A DNA stretch of 64,000 nt from Anas platyrhynchos (taxonomy: Eukaryota > Chordata > Aves > Anseriformes > Anatidae), in NCBI RefSeq assembly GCF_047663525.1, contig NC_092588.1:135772501-135836500 (forward strand), in the 5' to 3' direction. The notes below the pieces were generated by a model. It did no database searches. It was not told the DNA's origin and was given only the letters and a program-made list of their open reading frames with translations. Made by a program: the position numbers and the translations under genes. Shown piece by piece: positions 27,639-39,925 of this stretch (positions are counted from its first letter, which is position 1; each line of letters starts with the position of its first letter).

Positions 27639-27658
27639 AAATAAATAAATAAATAAAT
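27639..27658 (+). repeat. (AAAT)n microsatellite
   Basis: Five AAAT-type units. Confidence 0.85.
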
Positions 27659-28182
27659 CCTTCTGATTTGAAGTGGAAAAGATCTTTTCTAACTTGGTGG
27701 TAGGCACCACCATAAAAAAAAAAAAGAAGAGTAGGAACCAGAAGTGCAGGAGTCTAGACCAATCAGCTTCACAAAATAGGTTTTGTTGTTGTTTTCTGAA
27801 ATGCTGTTGGCTTGGGTTTTCTGTCCCTGACTTTAGCTTTCTGAAAGCTATATGTTTGCTCTGAGTTAGTCATGTAGGCTTTCTCTGCAGGCAATGGTGA
27901 GAGATGGGTATCTCTTATTCTAATACAGATGAATGCAACAGACAAGCCCCTGGAACTGGCTGTATCTCTCTACGGGCTTTAGAGGGGATCTACATTACTG
28001 ACTTAGAATAGATGATAGCTTTCTGACAGGTAAATATAGGTGAGATGAATCCCACCCTCCACGTTTTCCTAATGATGGAGATAAATTGTTGCTGTCTATG
28101 TAACCTACAACTATTTGTGCATGTACATGGATATGCACATACATGAATACACCTATAAGTGCATATAATACATGTATACTTA

Positions 28183-28206
28183 CATATATATATAAAGAGA
28201 GAGAGA
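28183..28206 (+). repeat. (TA)n(GA)n compound microsatellite
   Basis: Five to six TA units run into five to six GA units. Confidence 0.85.
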
Positions 28207-29040
28207 AAACAAATGCCATATGCTAGATATACCACAGTTGGATTGATGAACTATAAACACTCTGTTCAGGATGTTTTCCTGCAACCAAACATTAAATTGA
28301 TATAAATTGCTTTATTCAAAACAATGAAGAACTTCTCTTTCCAATCCTTTAAAGGAATGTAAGCAGAAAGAAAGAAACCCATAAACTATATTAAGGTTGT
28401 ACAAGTATTTCTAAACCTCCTCTGAATCCCTTTAAAGCTACTCGTTCCAAAAATAATGGTGAAAATATTCAATTAAAGGTATTTATTTTACTATGAGAAA
28501 AGGTCTGCATTGTGATGCAATACTGAACTCATAGCACAGCTATGGAGTTGGCAACCAAGATCTGTCATGCGTGTATAATACAATATGATATAGTGATTGG
28601 TTCATCTAGGTAAGATATGGAGTATATAGAAAATTCAGTGCCTGTACAGCTAAATATTGGGGCCTACACAGAGCCAAGGGGGCACTGTGGCATGCATTCG
28701 TTTTCCCTGAATCTCAACAAAACTGGTAGCCTTAATTACAGTCTACCAGCCTCTGCAATTCCTCCTTCATGCTGGTTTCATTTTGGTTTGTTTCAAATGA
28801 TACATTTCTTCCCCGGTACCACAAGGACAATAAAATAACAGCATGAGGCTTCTGTTACTACAATTTCTAAACATGAAGCAAAATAATATCTATGGGTGAA
28901 AATACTACCTCATTTTATTTTTTAAACACTTAGAGGCTTGTGAAATGCCATATATCCCATACATCTCTGTGGAAATTAGTACTAAGTAATGCAGAAAATG
29001 ACCTTGGTCGGTGTCTGTTGGTGGAACAGTGAAACAGTCC

Positions 29041-29215
29041 TTTATTTTATTTTATTTTATTTTATTTTATTTTATTTTATTTTATTTTATTTTATTTTAT
29101 TTTATTTTATTATTTTATTTTATTTTATTTTATTTTATTTTATTTTATTTTATTTTATTTTATTTTATTTTATTTCATTTCATTTCATTTCATTTCATTT
29201 CATTTCATTTCATTT
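29041..29215 (+). repeat. Compound (TTTTA)n-(TTTCA)n array
   Basis: Fourteen TTTAT units (29041-29110), a 2-nt phase slip, thirteen TATTT units (29111-29175), then eight CATTT units (29176-29215). The change from TTTTA to TTTCA is abrupt and lies at the right-hand end. No retroposon tail or flanking duplication is visible. Confidence 0.97.
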
Positions 29216-31174
29216 TAAAGTCAACTGCATAATTGCATGGAGGTTGAAGTTCCCAGCTCACTTCTAATGAATGAGACATTAATATTTACAGGTGCATATG
29301 TTTGACATAGCCACATCCCTGTTTTGTTTTCATTTTTATGGAGTACTTGTAATGCTCAGTGCTAGTAAGTGAGTGTGCAGTTACCACTACATTTTTATGA
29401 ACTTGCTTTTCAGACCTCCGGCAGCCTCTGCAGTGAGAGGCATGGTGAACAAGGTGGGCAATGTGTGATACAAAAATTGTCAGTACAGTTGCGATCATTT
29501 GGAATGCATCCATTTTAGCAGATTTTTCCTCGGTTTATTATACTTTGCCTATTTTAAGTTTTCAAGTAGAAAAATGTGGTAGAAAAATTGGCTGCGTTTT
29601 TTGCTCTTTTGCACACTTCACTATTTTATAAGACAGATAAGTAGGGATGAACATCGTAAAAAAAACACAGCATGTTCATAATAATGATCTCTAAAAATAA
29701 ACAACAACCATCCTCTTACAAAGCTGGTTTTCTACAGTAGCTAATAAAACACTAACAGAAAATACTGTGTTCCAGTGAGAGCATCTTTTCTGTATTGTTG
29801 TTACACACTACTTGGAATTTCTTTAAAAGGTGGAGTTCTGGAAAAGAAGACACATCCTGGCAGAAGTACAAGTATTTCTTAGAGGGAGTCCACCCACTGG
29901 GAAGTTTGTGGAAGCAGCTGTAGGCAGAAGAATGATACCAGTGGGATCTGAAAGTGATCCTCACAATCAGTGAAACAACAGGAGCACTGGACTCATTTCC
30001 AATCTTACTGCACCCAAAAGAAAAAAAGTAATGCTGCAATATTTATAGCTGGGAAGTGTGTTGTAAAATCCTCAGTACTCCTCACTGATCTATTTTGGAA
30101 GACATTTTAGGTATTATGAGCATTGGTAAAATGATTAGAAAAAGTTCTTTTTTTCTTTTTTTTTCCAAGATCATTTAGTTGCAATTGTAGATAACCACGT
30201 CATCTCACTTTAAAAATACAGTTAACAAAAACAACTTAAGACTGAGGTTATAGACCCCAGTAAGTTCCCAGAAGTCCAGCTGAGACTCTCACTTGTTTCA
30301 TTGTTAGCACTTTTTGTATTCTCCAACATGAATGCATTCACATCCATTTTATATCCACTTGTCCTTGTGCCCACATTGCCCTTCAGAAGAAAGGACCTTT
30401 TCCTCCTGCAGACATACTTAGAGAAATAAACGGTATCTTCAACGAGACTCTCTTTCACTACATGAAACTAGCAAAATCCTTTTAACTTCTGTTATGTGAT
30501 GGGTTTCCCATTCTCTGGTTATTGTCCTAGTCCTTGCTTTCACTTATGCCAGACTGAATTCACCTGTCAGTGGTGGAGGTAAATCAAGACCACTCCAACA
30601 GTTGTAATCATGTCAATAGCTCTTTCTTTAACCACAAAACATACCCTAAATCCTTGGTAAACCTTAAAAAAAAATGGCTTATGGGGATCACATGGACATG
30701 AAGTATTCTGACTGGTTGAAACCCAGACCCATGGGTCACTAAAGATTTGAACATCCTTTACTAGAGTCGTGTAAGTAATGTGCTCGTTTTTTCAGCCAAA
30801 GGACATGACTGACCTTCTCAGCATGCAGCTAAGCATAGCTCTTTCTTAATGATATTAATAAGAGGGAAATGTGATAAGGATGGGACTTGTGGGAGTGGCT
30901 GTTCCAGGCCGAGAAATTGTACATTAACTTTAATAATACTGTGATAAATCAGTAATAAAAGCAGAAACTATTATTTGTATTTTTGGATCCTGAAACCTAG
31001 TGTCGACTTCAGACAAAGAAGCCTGCGTCCCTGCCCATCCTGTCCTCCTCTGACACGGGAGGAGCCCAGGATCTCTGCCAGCCATGTCCTCCTCTCGCCT
31101 TCGGTTTTTATAAAGCACTTCATGTACATAAATTTTTTGCTTAACCTTTCATATTCAGTTATGTATTTTTTTTT

Positions 31175-31192
31175 ATATATATATATATATTA
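31175..31192 (+). repeat. (TA)n microsatellite
   Basis: Eight to nine TA units after a short T run. Confidence 0.85.
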
Positions 31193-34100
31193 AAAAACAC
31201 CTACCCTGGAGTTGGAAGAGGAAACTGCGAGATGGTTTAATATTTCTCCCCATTCAGATGTGCCTGTCTGTTGTGGAGGATGCCAGGTGCTTCAAACACT
31301 GCCAAACATATGGCAGGGCTGCGGTGCAGCCGCCTCTGACGGGGAGCTGAGCTAATAGCCCCACATGCGTTTCATTTAAAAATATGGATGAGGATTCAAT
31401 CAAAATGATTTTTGTCATCTTGGTCAGGACTGCATTCAATCTGCGTTGAGAGACATGAAAGGATGCTCTATTGCCCATATTTTATAACAATGACTCATTC
31501 AGCTACTATAATCCCACTCAGCTACAGCACAATACTATTCCTTGCCTGTTTCTTTTCTTTCAGCTGTAACTTTTCCTCTGCTACACACAAAACTCAATGG
31601 TTGTCAAGAAGGTCTTGTTAGCACCTGCTTTAGGGGCTACCTACTTATATCCAAGGCTTTGCACTTTCATACCGTTTTTCCCCTCCAACTCTGACCCTTT
31701 TTCTCCAAGTAAGAAAATGTGTCTCATCTTCCCCTTGCAGCTACAGGACAGGAAAGCAGCTACAGTCATAGATCTGTATGATAGAACCTTCTTGCCTGAT
31801 TTGTCTGATGAAAAATGTATAAGCAAGTAGAAAACATTATTATCCCAAAGCAATTCGTACACAAAAGCATTACAACCCTCCTCACCCCAGCAGAGGCAGC
31901 AGACAACTCAGCTTTATTATTATTATTTTGTTTAAAAGGGATTTACCTTCTATCGTGTTTTCCTAGACTGGTTCCAATGCTCATTAAAAGAATTGGATCA
32001 AAAAAAAAGCCTTAGTGAAACCCTAGACTGAGTGAACAGTGAATATTCTCACAACAAAATCAGAAATAATAGTAATTGGGAGCAATAAGCATATAAATTA
32101 ATCTGTGGGGCTCGTTAGGTAGCATCGAGAAAGACATTCTCTGTCTCAAGAACTGGACTAGCTTAGATATTAAAGACATGAAGCAATTTTAGGAGAAACA
32201 ATCAGATTGAATAAAAAGGCTTTTCTGACCAAAAAAAAAAAAAAGTCATTAAATAATCAAACAGCCAGAGCCAGGTTGCACTTGCATCAGGATTTGCAAT
32301 TTCTCCTAAGTCAGTGGGAGAGAAAAAAGATGGAAATAATGATTATGTGCAGCCCATAAATAAATTAGTAAATTGTATTTATTTTTTTTTTTTAATTCTG
32401 CTACCTACATCCCTGCCTCCTACCTTTCCTCCCACTAGCGCTGGGTGGGTGAGCTGCAGGATGTTGGCCCCCCCCATGGGAACCCTTTGGACCCCTTTCT
32501 CCCCAGCTAGCAAGGGCAGGGTGGTGGGTGACAGGTCCCTCATGCCAGCTCCCTCTTGGCCTCAACATGGCGTGACAGCCTCCCTCCCCTGGGACACCCC
32601 AGACCTGAGGGGCAAGGCGATGGGGAGCACCAGCCACGGGCTCTAAAGGCTTCCAAAAACAGAGCCTGGGGTGGGTTTCTTCAAATGGCTCCACACTCAG
32701 TTCTTGTCAGGCCGAAGGATGAGCACTGAACAGGATTATTTCAGCTAAATAATCAGCAGGCTGAAGTAAGTGGCTAGACCACAGGTATTTGGAGACAGTA
32801 ACTGTAAACTTATTGTATGCACTGACTAAAATAGCTTCTCGGCAGCTGTGAGTTATTACATAAATGCTGGAATCTTACATCCCTTAATAACAGCCACCAA
32901 GGAACCAGCTCAAATTTACTTTTGTATCATGCACAGCTTTATGAAAAAATATTTTTTAAAAATTCCTCAGCAGATTGTTATAAGTTTTCTAAAGACACAG
33001 CATGTTACAAGAATCCAAGCCAGTTACACTGGGCTAGAGTTTATTAAAAGTCCAATTTTGATTTAGACCTATAAAATGTAATAAGAATATCCAAGAGGAG
33101 GAAATATTTTTATACCTTTGTATATGCTCATCTCTTCCTTGCAATCAGAGCAGAACATGTAAATCAAAATGCTGATGTTTATGGGCAGTGAATGTGGCTC
33201 TTTTTCAGGCTGTGTGTGCGTGCAGGGAAGATATTCCCCTGGTTAGGGAATGCAGGTCTCTTGGGTCAGAAACCAGCTTGCATTGTGTGCTCTGCTTCCA
33301 AGGCAGGGAGAGGGGTGCCTCTGAGCCTTGCATCCTACTGTGCTCAGCGTGGGTGGGAATACAGCAGCTGGACAGTGTTTAACATGCGTGCTTGTGGATA
33401 CAGGCTACCTCTTACCAGCTAAGCCACTTCTGGGATCCTCCAATGTGAATATGTCTACATTTATAGAAGCAGATCACTAAATAAAACGGGTGACAGTCTA
33501 TTTCCATGCAACTGTAACTAGCAAAGTGCACGCTCCCACTCAGGAACAGCACGTTTTGAAAAAAAAAATAAATAAATAAATGAAGAAAGGTCCTCCTTTC
33601 TCTCTTGAACTGAGTAAACAGGACTGACACTCTGTGATGTTCATACACCTAGCAGAATTACTTCTGTTTGAGATTATAATAAACAAAATGCAAAGCTGAC
33701 TCAAACACTACAGAGTATACTTTCAAACTGAGGAACAGAGATGAGCTGAATACTAGAGGGACCAGGAGAGGCAGAGATGCTGATCAGATGTAAAATAGAA
33801 ATCTGCAGCTCTATGAAGGGGACCAGGCTAAGGATGAGGTCCTGATATCATGAGTTTAAGCCTGTGATGAGCCCTTTTGCTGTTTGTCTCCAGAAGAAGG
33901 AGGTAAGGCTTGTTCATTGTGTTCATTTGTATCTCAACCATATAATCTCATGCCTCAAGCTTTTCTGGGACTTTTAGGCAAAGAAATAGGGATCTTTTTA
34001 TTTCCTTTCTTCCCATGGGCTTGAACTCTGTGATTTTTTTTTTGGCTCCCATCTGAAGCATCAGATATAAGGCTCACCTAGAGACTGGACAGGCTACATT

Positions 34101-34728
34101 GCTGCTTTTATTGAAATACAAATGTCTCAGGTGCCTTCAGGGTGTACACAGAAGGCTATACACACCACCTGCCAGATTGGGGTTTGCAAAGGGATTTTCT
34201 CTCAAAATCAGATTGGTGGGAATGAGTGAATGTTACCTACCTTCCTCTGTAGGACAGAATGTGGTATAATTGTTAGGATCATCTGATAATTAACTAAGAG
34301 CATGAATGCTAATGAAAACTCAAATCAGCAGTGAAGCCCTTGACCCCCAGCTGTCTCTGCAACATGTGACAGTGTGTTGGGTCTTTTGCTACAGACCTGC
34401 CTGTTGTTACAGGGAGTTGGCAAGCTTTCTCGGCTCTTTTGTGGCTGAACATCTATTGAACAGTCAAATGCACTAACAGGGGGCTGGGCACAGTAATCTA
34501 AATGGTCCTTTTCAGTCCATGATCATGTAATGACTTTACTTTTTTGCACAGGCTGTGCAGCTAGGTGGGTGATGTGCCACAGCAGGGGCATCATGAAGCA
34601 GCAGATGTTCAGTATGCTCGGTTTCCAAATGAGTGACCTGGTGGTCGTTCACTAGGAGCTGAGGCCATGAGCATGTGTGCAATGCTACTGGGACAGACCT
34701 CCTGAACTACTAACAGTGATCTTTTCTT

Positions 34729-34790
34729 AAACAAACAAACAAACAAACAAACAAACTAAAAACAAACAACCAAAAAAAAAAAAAAAAAAA
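34729..34790 (+). repeat. (AAAC)n followed by A19
   Basis: An AAAC microsatellite (34729-34756) is followed, after a short A/C-rich bridge, by a run of 19 A. Confidence 0.9.
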
Positions 34791-37700
34791 GAACAGTTCA
34801 AATATTCAGTATCTGCTTCACAAAAGCTTCTATTTCAATATGTCTTAAATATCGTATTAAAAGAATTATTCTGCTATTATCATTTAATCCAATGTGGTAT
34901 GAACATGACATATGATGGCCTATGCCTGAAAATTCCAGCTGCCTTTCTGGATTACCAGCATAAAGTTTTACAGCTGTATGTGGCAAGCTAGTAGGGTCAG
35001 CAAAAAAGAGCCTGAATTTTCTATGCAGATCAGTAAAGCTGCTGCTGAATTGTTATTCTTTCCCTTAGTGGGAGTCTCAAGAGACCAAATGAGCTGAATT
35101 ATCTTCTCTTCACTAGTGGACCCATTTCTCAAGGGAAAGGTCAAAAATAAGACATGGCAGGGAGTGTAGGAAAAGGGTTGGGCACACTTTGAAGTCTTTG
35201 GAGCTGTGTGACAGTTGATAACTCAGGCATGAGGGTCCAGTTAAAGGGCCGTTCTGTTTCCCACTTTACAAAAACCCTTGCATGAACCTTCTTCCCATGG
35301 AAATACATTTTTAGGTGATCAGGCTGAAGCAGGATGAGGGTTATGCTTGGCAGCAGGTGGTTTCTTTGTAAATTAGTGACAAGAAGGAAGTCGTGTGTGT
35401 ATCCCAGAGGACTAAGCTCCTGCACAGCCCAGCCATCACTGCCCTCCACACATGCAAAGACCGTCGAGGTCATGACACAGCAGAGTGCTCACAGCTTACT
35501 TGTGAGGTAGAGAAGCAGGTTCATAATACTAACGTTGGTTGGTGAGAGCTTGGGGCTTCAAAGCATTATGCTGCATAAACCCAGAACAAAGAAACAGTCA
35601 CTACCCCGAAGATTTGCTAAGTAGTAATTTAATCTGAGTAACCTCATCTAAGTGATTTACATTTTAATAAATCAGACTAGCAAAATGTGAATAATACAGA
35701 AGGCACAGACCTCATTTCATTTAATTTATTTATTCTGGAAAGGGGGAAGAGTATCCATTTAGGAAGCAGACTTTGGGTACATTGCAATCAGGTATGGTTG
35801 AGAGATATTTCACAAAACTAGGAACTGATTCAATTTTTGTTGAATGCATTCCTTACAGTGATTTCACTTCGTTATATTAGTTATCCATGGAATATACTAA
35901 ACACTCTCTGAATAGTTACAACTGTTCAGAATTTTGAGCTAGAAAAATCACAGCTTGTGATGAAGACTGAAGAACTTCAAATGTGGAAAATATAACTACC
36001 CTCCCAACACTGAATAGCTTCTTTTTTTTTTTTTTTTTTTTTTCTGAAAAACAGCCAGCAAACCCACCCTAAATGGCTTTAAAATTACATTGAGGAACAC
36101 AATCGCAATATATTAAAAAGGTTGTCATGCACAAAAAAAATCATTCTTTTCAAAAAAGGCCAACTTCTGTTCAGTCGCAATGAATGGCTCAGCTATAACA
36201 CAGCAAAGGGGGCAGAAGTACGGCCCTCCTTCCTTGGGCAGCACTTCACAGAAAACAAACGGGTTGTTTCCTGGGGAAGATCAGGTGACACGTGAAAGCT
36301 AGGCAAGAAGTAGATGGGAATAGTGAAGAAGCACCAGGAAAGGCAGGAAAGAGAGGATTTCAGCCATGAAAAGCCAGCTGTTAATAAGCAGTAGCAAGTT
36401 AGCCCTCCAAATGTGATCCTGTGTAATAAGGTGTGGAGCTGCAGGGAACCTGACACAGAGAGGTACAACTTCCCAGTATTGAATAGTGAAACGAACCCAA
36501 CCACTCAAAGTCTGCTGTTTTCCTTCTCTTTCAATTCACACTCCACATTTGTAAACATGCTCGTGTGGGTGAAATATTCTTCCTCTCTGAGCAGTGGTCC
36601 TCACAGATGCTTTGGTTCTTAGTGGGAATGTCCCCACACCATGGCGTCATCGCCAGCCTCCCCATGAACAAAGGGAATGAGGGAGAGAGAAGGGAGAAAA
36701 AACATGATTTGCATCACAGTTGCTCCTCAAGGCCCCCCATAGGCCAGGCTGGCCCAGAAGCTCTGCCACCTGTGGGGCACGAGAAGGGTGCCAGTGGAAA
36801 CAGGAGAGATGGGGAATGATGGTGAGGAAAGGTGGCAAGGATGGGGAAAAGGGACTGAACAGGTTGATCTGGTAACTGGAGGTTCGTATAAGCAATCTGT
36901 ACCATTTTTGTTTAAATGACAGATGGGCCTTCTGATGGGAACCTCTTTTGTGGCCTGGCCAGTCAACGGCACAGCTGGGGATAAAACCCAGGGGTGAGAT
37001 GTCCACCCCTCCTCCTCTGTGGGATCAAAGGGCTGGAGAATGGGTAAACCTTGGCTGCAGAATGGCAGGGCTCTCAGGCAGGTCATGCAGGGACAGCCAA
37101 GTGCTGCCCGAGAGGCTCTCTGGATGCTTCCAGGGCTGGAAGTGTGCAGTGACCTCCTGGTGGGACAGTGCCTGGGCACAAGCGTGCACTGGGATGCTGA
37201 GCAGGGCAATCCTGCAAGGACAGCACAAATCACTCTGACCTGGAGCTGCAGGGGAGCCTCTACAAACCCAGAACAGGAAAGGATTTAAGCCACTTTCCTG
37301 ACCTGACCTCTGTGCTGAGCTTCTGCCAAAGTTATCACAATTCAAATACTTCCTATGTGTGTGTGTCCGAGTGTCAGCACTGGGTATTTGACTCTTTCAG
37401 TAACAGTTTCTGCTCAGACAGCTTTTACCATCTCAGCTTTTCTCACTCCTTCTGACAAAATACCTTATTAGCAGCCAGTTAATTACAGCAAGCATTGCAA
37501 GCAAGGCTAGGGATGAAGTAAGAACAGCTGAAGCAGCCATAGGAATTTAGGGAAGCAATACAAATTGAATTATCCCAACTGCAAGCAGAGGTTTGCTCTC
37601 TGGAGTGTCACTACCACGGAACTGAGGTGATCTGTTCCAGCTCCCAGCTCCAAAGCAAGGCTGCTGATGCTCAGCCTCTCCTGACAGATGTTCATCTGAG

Positions 37701-39579
37701 TGGTCCTTAACAGGCTCAGTGATGGAGATCCTGCAGACTGCCTCTGCAGCCCTGTCCTGATGGTGAGAAGCATTTGCTTCAGAGGCTCACTGCTCCAGAG
37801 GGTCCAGATCTGGCTTTGACCTTAGGCCATCTTGAAAAAAGTACTTCCATGTTTTACCTTTTTATTTTGCAAAAGTGGAAACAAATAAACTGTCTCCTCC
37901 CTGATAAGATGTGTTTTAATGATGATGAGTTTCACACACTTTTGATTGCTCTCCCAAATGTCTTCTGACACTTGTTCCTACCTCCTATACCAAAGGAGGA
38001 GGTGTGATATAACCAGCAACCCAAAAGAAAGCAGCAACTGCAGTTCTTGACTGAATGCCCTCTCTTTCTAAGCACTGTTTTTAAACTTTTATTTTCCCAG
38101 GAAGAGCAATTTTACCAAGTGCTTGGTAAAGCAGAGGAGTATGAACTCCTCAGCAGTGAAGTGAGTGATCTATCAGGTGAAAAACAGCAGGGATGGGATT
38201 TCTATTAGTAAGGCTGATTCAACCTTTCCTACTCATGAAGATTTTGATGGATTATGTGATATCAAGTCAAGCAAATGTACACACCATTACATAAATGCAG
38301 TAAGATGTTCTTTGGCAGCTTATCCCTAGGGACCTCTGCAGGACTGTGAGCTAGCAGTGTTGTCCAAGTCTAAAGAACTTCGATGACAGTAGAATGGAGA
38401 CATCTGAAACTACTGAAAAAGTATGGGTTCAGCTGAGTGGAGCACATCACTGTCCAGGGATGTGTCTTCTTTATACCCACCCAAACACTTCTGAGTGGAA
38501 GTTAGGTAGCCGGCATTGTGCTGAAAAAGCACTAATTTTGCTGCTCTAGGGAAATGTATCTCCCTTTTGGGAAGGGATGCATTGCTACATTCACCAGTCT
38601 TGAATAAGAAGTTGAGATTGTGTAGATCTGATGGAGAGGGAACATGTTACACTCCAAATGAAACAAAATCAAACAAGAGGGGTTTCTGTCTTCTGCAGCC
38701 AGAAAGACAGAGCCTGCAGAAATTATAATAAGGCACTGCTGTGACTCATTGCATCAATAATAATTTGCCCAGTATCTGGGAATCCTGCTGGATTTATCTG
38801 TTGTCTCTTGTCTTACACTTAATATGCGAGAAATCTGGGACAGAAATCATCTTCTCTGTTTGGACTGGAGGCATCAAGCTCTGAAAGTGCTAATTGCTGC
38901 CCTAATATAAACTATTAAGCAATAACAATCACCACATAATGACTGGATATTGGGAACGATGGCAGGGCATGCTGTTCGCTCTGGTAGCAACTGATGGTGT
39001 AGGAAAATTGGGTAATCATCATCTACTGCTGAATGGAGCAGAAAAGGGTATGTCCTGTATTTATATTGGTTGGGGTGCTCACCAGTTTATCTATGAAGTC
39101 AGGCTTGCCAGCTCTTGAAATGCAATTTGGGAGATAACTGGATCAGTTCTTCCCAACAGATGTAAAGCAATGAAGGCTCTGATGAGAGACAAAGGGAGAA
39201 GGATTTGGTCAGAAGAACATAAGTTCCAAATTAAACACAAGGAAAAAAAAAAAGCTCAAAGAAGGGCTTTAGGAAGGAAGGGGGGAGAAAGACAGAGATA
39301 AAGAAAAATAAAGGGATACTGTAGAGGGAGCATGGTTGTCTGTTAGGGTGCATGTCGTTGGGCATGGAAATGAAAGGAAGATGTCGTCATCCTGTTTTCT
39401 GTGCACTGAATCTTTAAATTGTAGATGAATCTCTTTCCCTGCTGTGGGGGCAGCTCCGAAGCAGCTGCTGTCTTGTGCTTCAGTGCAGAAGCAGAATAGT
39501 GCCAGAGCAAGGTGCTTTCTTCCTCTTTGCTGACTATATCTTCTTTTAAAAATATTTTATTTGAATTTATTCTTTGCAA

Positions 39580-39925
39580 TCATAGAATCATAGAATATCT
39601 GAGTCGGAAGGGCCCTACAAGGATCATCAAGTCCAGGTCCTGGGTCCTCAAAGGACCACTCCCCCCAAAAAAAAATTAATTAAAAATAAAAATAAAACCA
39701 TGTGTCTGAGAGTGTTGTCCAAATGCTTCTTGAACTCTTCCAGGCTTGTTGCCATGACCACTGCCCTGGGGAGCCTGTCCCAGTGCCTGACCACTCTGGG
39801 TGCAGAACCTTTCCCTAATCCAGCCTGACCCTCCCCTGTCCCAGCTCCATGCCATTCCCTTGGGTCCTGTCGCTGTCCCCAGAGCAGAGCTCAGCGCCTG
39901 CCCCTGGGTGGTACCATGCACCAGC
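39580..39925 (-). mobile_element. CR1 LINE 3' fragment
   Basis: The 3' terminus (ATCATAGAATCATAGAATAT at 39580-39599) and the adjoining GGAAGGGCC and GATCATCAAGTCCA sequence are typical of CR1, read on the minus strand. Similarity to the CR1 3' region continues through CTTGAACTCTTCCAGGC and CCTGACCCTCCCCTGTCCCA to about 39,925. An A-rich expansion at 39661-39699 replaces the short A stretch usual at this place. It differs in subfamily from the 22.9-kb copy. Confidence 0.9.

Larger units (their letters stand above)
23723..29040. other. Intergenic, AT-rich with T-runs
   Basis: Contains homopolymers, the G-rich tract at 24.7 kb and small microsatellites. No gene is recognised. Confidence 0.6.
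29216..39579. other. Intergenic with two GC-rich patches
   Basis: No gene is recognised. GC-rich patches lie at about 32,400-32,700 and 36,600-37,300. A weak resemblance to an old CR1 3' end on the plus strand occurs near 34,480-34,535 but is too diverged to call. Confidence 0.55.

Noticed and set aside
28989-29267. Frames of Phe-Ile-Leu-Tyr repeats
   Set aside because: Translation of the TTTTA/TTTCA array.
34480-34535. Resemblance to an old CR1 3' end on the plus strand
   Set aside because: Only a few words match (a CTAAATGGTCC-like block and CATGATCATG); the similarity is too weak to call a repeat.
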